Positions 26,403 to 26,851 of a stretch of 26,851 nucleotides of DNA are shown one piece after another (positions within the stretch are counted from its first letter, which is position 1; each line of letters opens with the position of its first letter). The translations under genes were made by a program, and so were the position numbers. The stretch spans positions 1 through 26,851 of the forward strand of contig JAFPTE010000115.1 of NCBI GenBank assembly GCA_017400415.1. Direction: 5' to 3'. Under the pieces are notes generated by a model. It had not been told where the DNA came from. It made no database searches and was given only the letters and a program-made list of their open reading frames with translations. This DNA comes from Oscillospiraceae bacterium (GTDB taxonomy: Bacteria > Bacillota > Clostridia > Oscillospirales > Oscillospiraceae).

Positions 26403-26422
26403 TTCGCATTCGCTCGTGACTA
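26396..26422. other. Probable attachment-site junction with inverted repeat
   Basis: TAGTCAC (26396-26402) and GTGACTA (26416-26422) are exact 7-bp inverted repeats around 13 bases. The site lies where the rubrerythrin reading breaks off and the AT-rich integrase side begins. Tyrosine recombinases bind such imperfect palindromes as core sites, so this is a reasonable candidate for the att core; the exact crossover cannot be fixed without the other end. Confidence 0.5.
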
Positions 26423-26602
26423 TGGGTGCTCGGGAAAAAGACTGCATAGGAGCCACTTTCTCTTTTAATTTAAGCAAATAATATACGTTTTCTGTTCGCT
26501 TTTCAAGCATCTTTCTAACAACTTTTGGACACTTCTTGTCCTTCCTTCAATCCTTGTCAATTCAAAAAAGCCATGTTTAGGACAAGATTGGAGGTATTAT
26601 TT
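26423..26602. other. AT-rich end of the integrated element, non-coding
   Basis: About 180 bp with no convincing gene, clearly lower in GC than the chromosome on the left. It holds repeated CTTGTC (26535-26540, 26553-26558) and the reverse complement GACAAG (26581-26586), possible integrase arm-binding sites or a leader structure for the integrase mRNA. Confidence 0.5.
26478..26506 (-). promoter_or_regulatory. Possible outward-facing promoter at the element end
   Basis: On the - strand TTGAAA (26506-26501) and TATTAT (26483-26478) are 17 bases apart, reading out of the element towards the rubrerythrin fragment and rqcH. The region is AT-rich, so chance matches are likely and the call is tentative. 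Confidence 0.35.
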
Positions 26603-26851
26603 ATGGCAAAAGCAAATGATGTAGGAGTTTATCAGCTTGAAAACGGTTTATGGGGCTTCCGCTTCGTCATGGTCGTGGATGGGAAGCAGGTCAGCAGCCG
26701 CAAAACCACAGATGCACTTGGGAACAAGCTGAAAACCAAAAGCCAGGCAATCAAGGCAAGGGAAGCAGCCATGCTGCAAGCCCGCTTTGATCGTGAGCGG
26801 CAGCGCAGGATTACAAGAAAAACTGTTGCTGAGGTTTACGCCGAATACTGC
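26603..26851 (+). CDS. Tyrosine-type site-specific integrase, 3'-truncated by window edge
   Basis: The first 83 codons of an integrase that runs off the right edge. GGAGG at 26590-26594 lies eight bases before the ATG. Residues 1-55 or so (GVYQLENGLWGFRFVM, then SSRKTTDALGNKLKTKSQAIKAREAA) look like the AP2-like arm DNA-binding domain found at the N-terminus of Tn916-type and phage integrases. TVAEVYAEYC at the edge looks like the start of the SAM-like core-binding domain. The catalytic Arg/His/Tyr residues lie outside the window, so activity cannot be judged. Lower GC and codon use unlike the neighbouring genes support foreign origin. It reads away from the junction, into the element. Confidence 0.8.
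   Translation, partial: MAKANDVGVYQLENGLWGFRFVMVVDGKQVSSRKTTDALGNKLKTKSQAIKAREAAMLQARFDRERQRRITRKTVAEVYAEYC

Noticed and set aside
26322..26510. A 62-residue - strand protein including the rubrerythrin tail
   Set aside because: Only the last ~25 residues resemble a known protein; the rest is AT-rich element sequence with no good ribosome binding site, so it is a chance fusion across the junction.

Overview
This looks like a chromosomal segment from a GC-rich Gram-positive Clostridia, most like the gut Oscillospiraceae (inference from gene order, meso-diaminopimelate-type MurE, HprK, RapZ/WhiA and Mini-RNase III, and the strong GC bias at third codon positions; no database search was possible). 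Nearly all of it is ordinary housekeeping DNA, tightly packed and almost entirely on the + strand. The last ~450 bases are different: AT-richer, and holding the edge of an integrated mobile element.

Region 1 (1-9014) is a division and cell wall (dcw) block: murE (5' end cut by the window edge), mraY, ftsW, murG, murA, ftsQ/divIB, then ftsZ from its own consensus promoter, then an RluA-family pseudouridine synthase set directly behind the ftsZ terminator. murD, murC and ftsA are not in this run, and the spoIIGA-sigE-sigG genes that often follow ftsZ in spore-forming Firmicutes are absent. Region 2 (9028-13052) is a four-gene spermidine/putrescine ABC transporter operon, potABCD, behind a consensus sigma-A promoter and a 5' leader hairpin. 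Region 3 (13081-16586) starts at a perfect TTGACA-17-TATAAT promoter and holds DUF177 (YceD)-rpmF, a terminator, then a DUF512 radical-SAM-like protein and the ribosome-assembly GTPase der. A bidirectional terminator separates der from convergent rpmB. Region 4 (16945-26272) is one long operon divergent from rpmB: hprK, murB, rapZ, whiA, dnaE, mrnC and rqcH. It mixes carbon regulation, wall precursor supply, replication and ribosome maintenance. rqcH carries a one-base deletion near its 3' end.

Region 5 (26278-26851): after a hairpin terminator comes a 3'-terminal fragment, on the - strand, of a rubrerythrin-type (reverse rubrerythrin / NADH peroxidase-like) gene. It breaks off at a 7-bp inverted repeat. 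Beyond this lie ~180 bp of AT-rich non-coding DNA with repeated CTTGTC motifs and the first 83 codons of a tyrosine-integrase-type protein running off the right edge. The simplest reading is the attachment-site junction of an integrative element that targets the 3' end of the rubrerythrin gene, with its cargo outside the window.

No clearly new multi-gene system is visible inside the window. The points most worth following are the integration junction, the broken rqcH next to it, and two places where an intrinsic terminator abuts the ribosome binding site of the next gene, so that the downstream genes probably depend on read-through.
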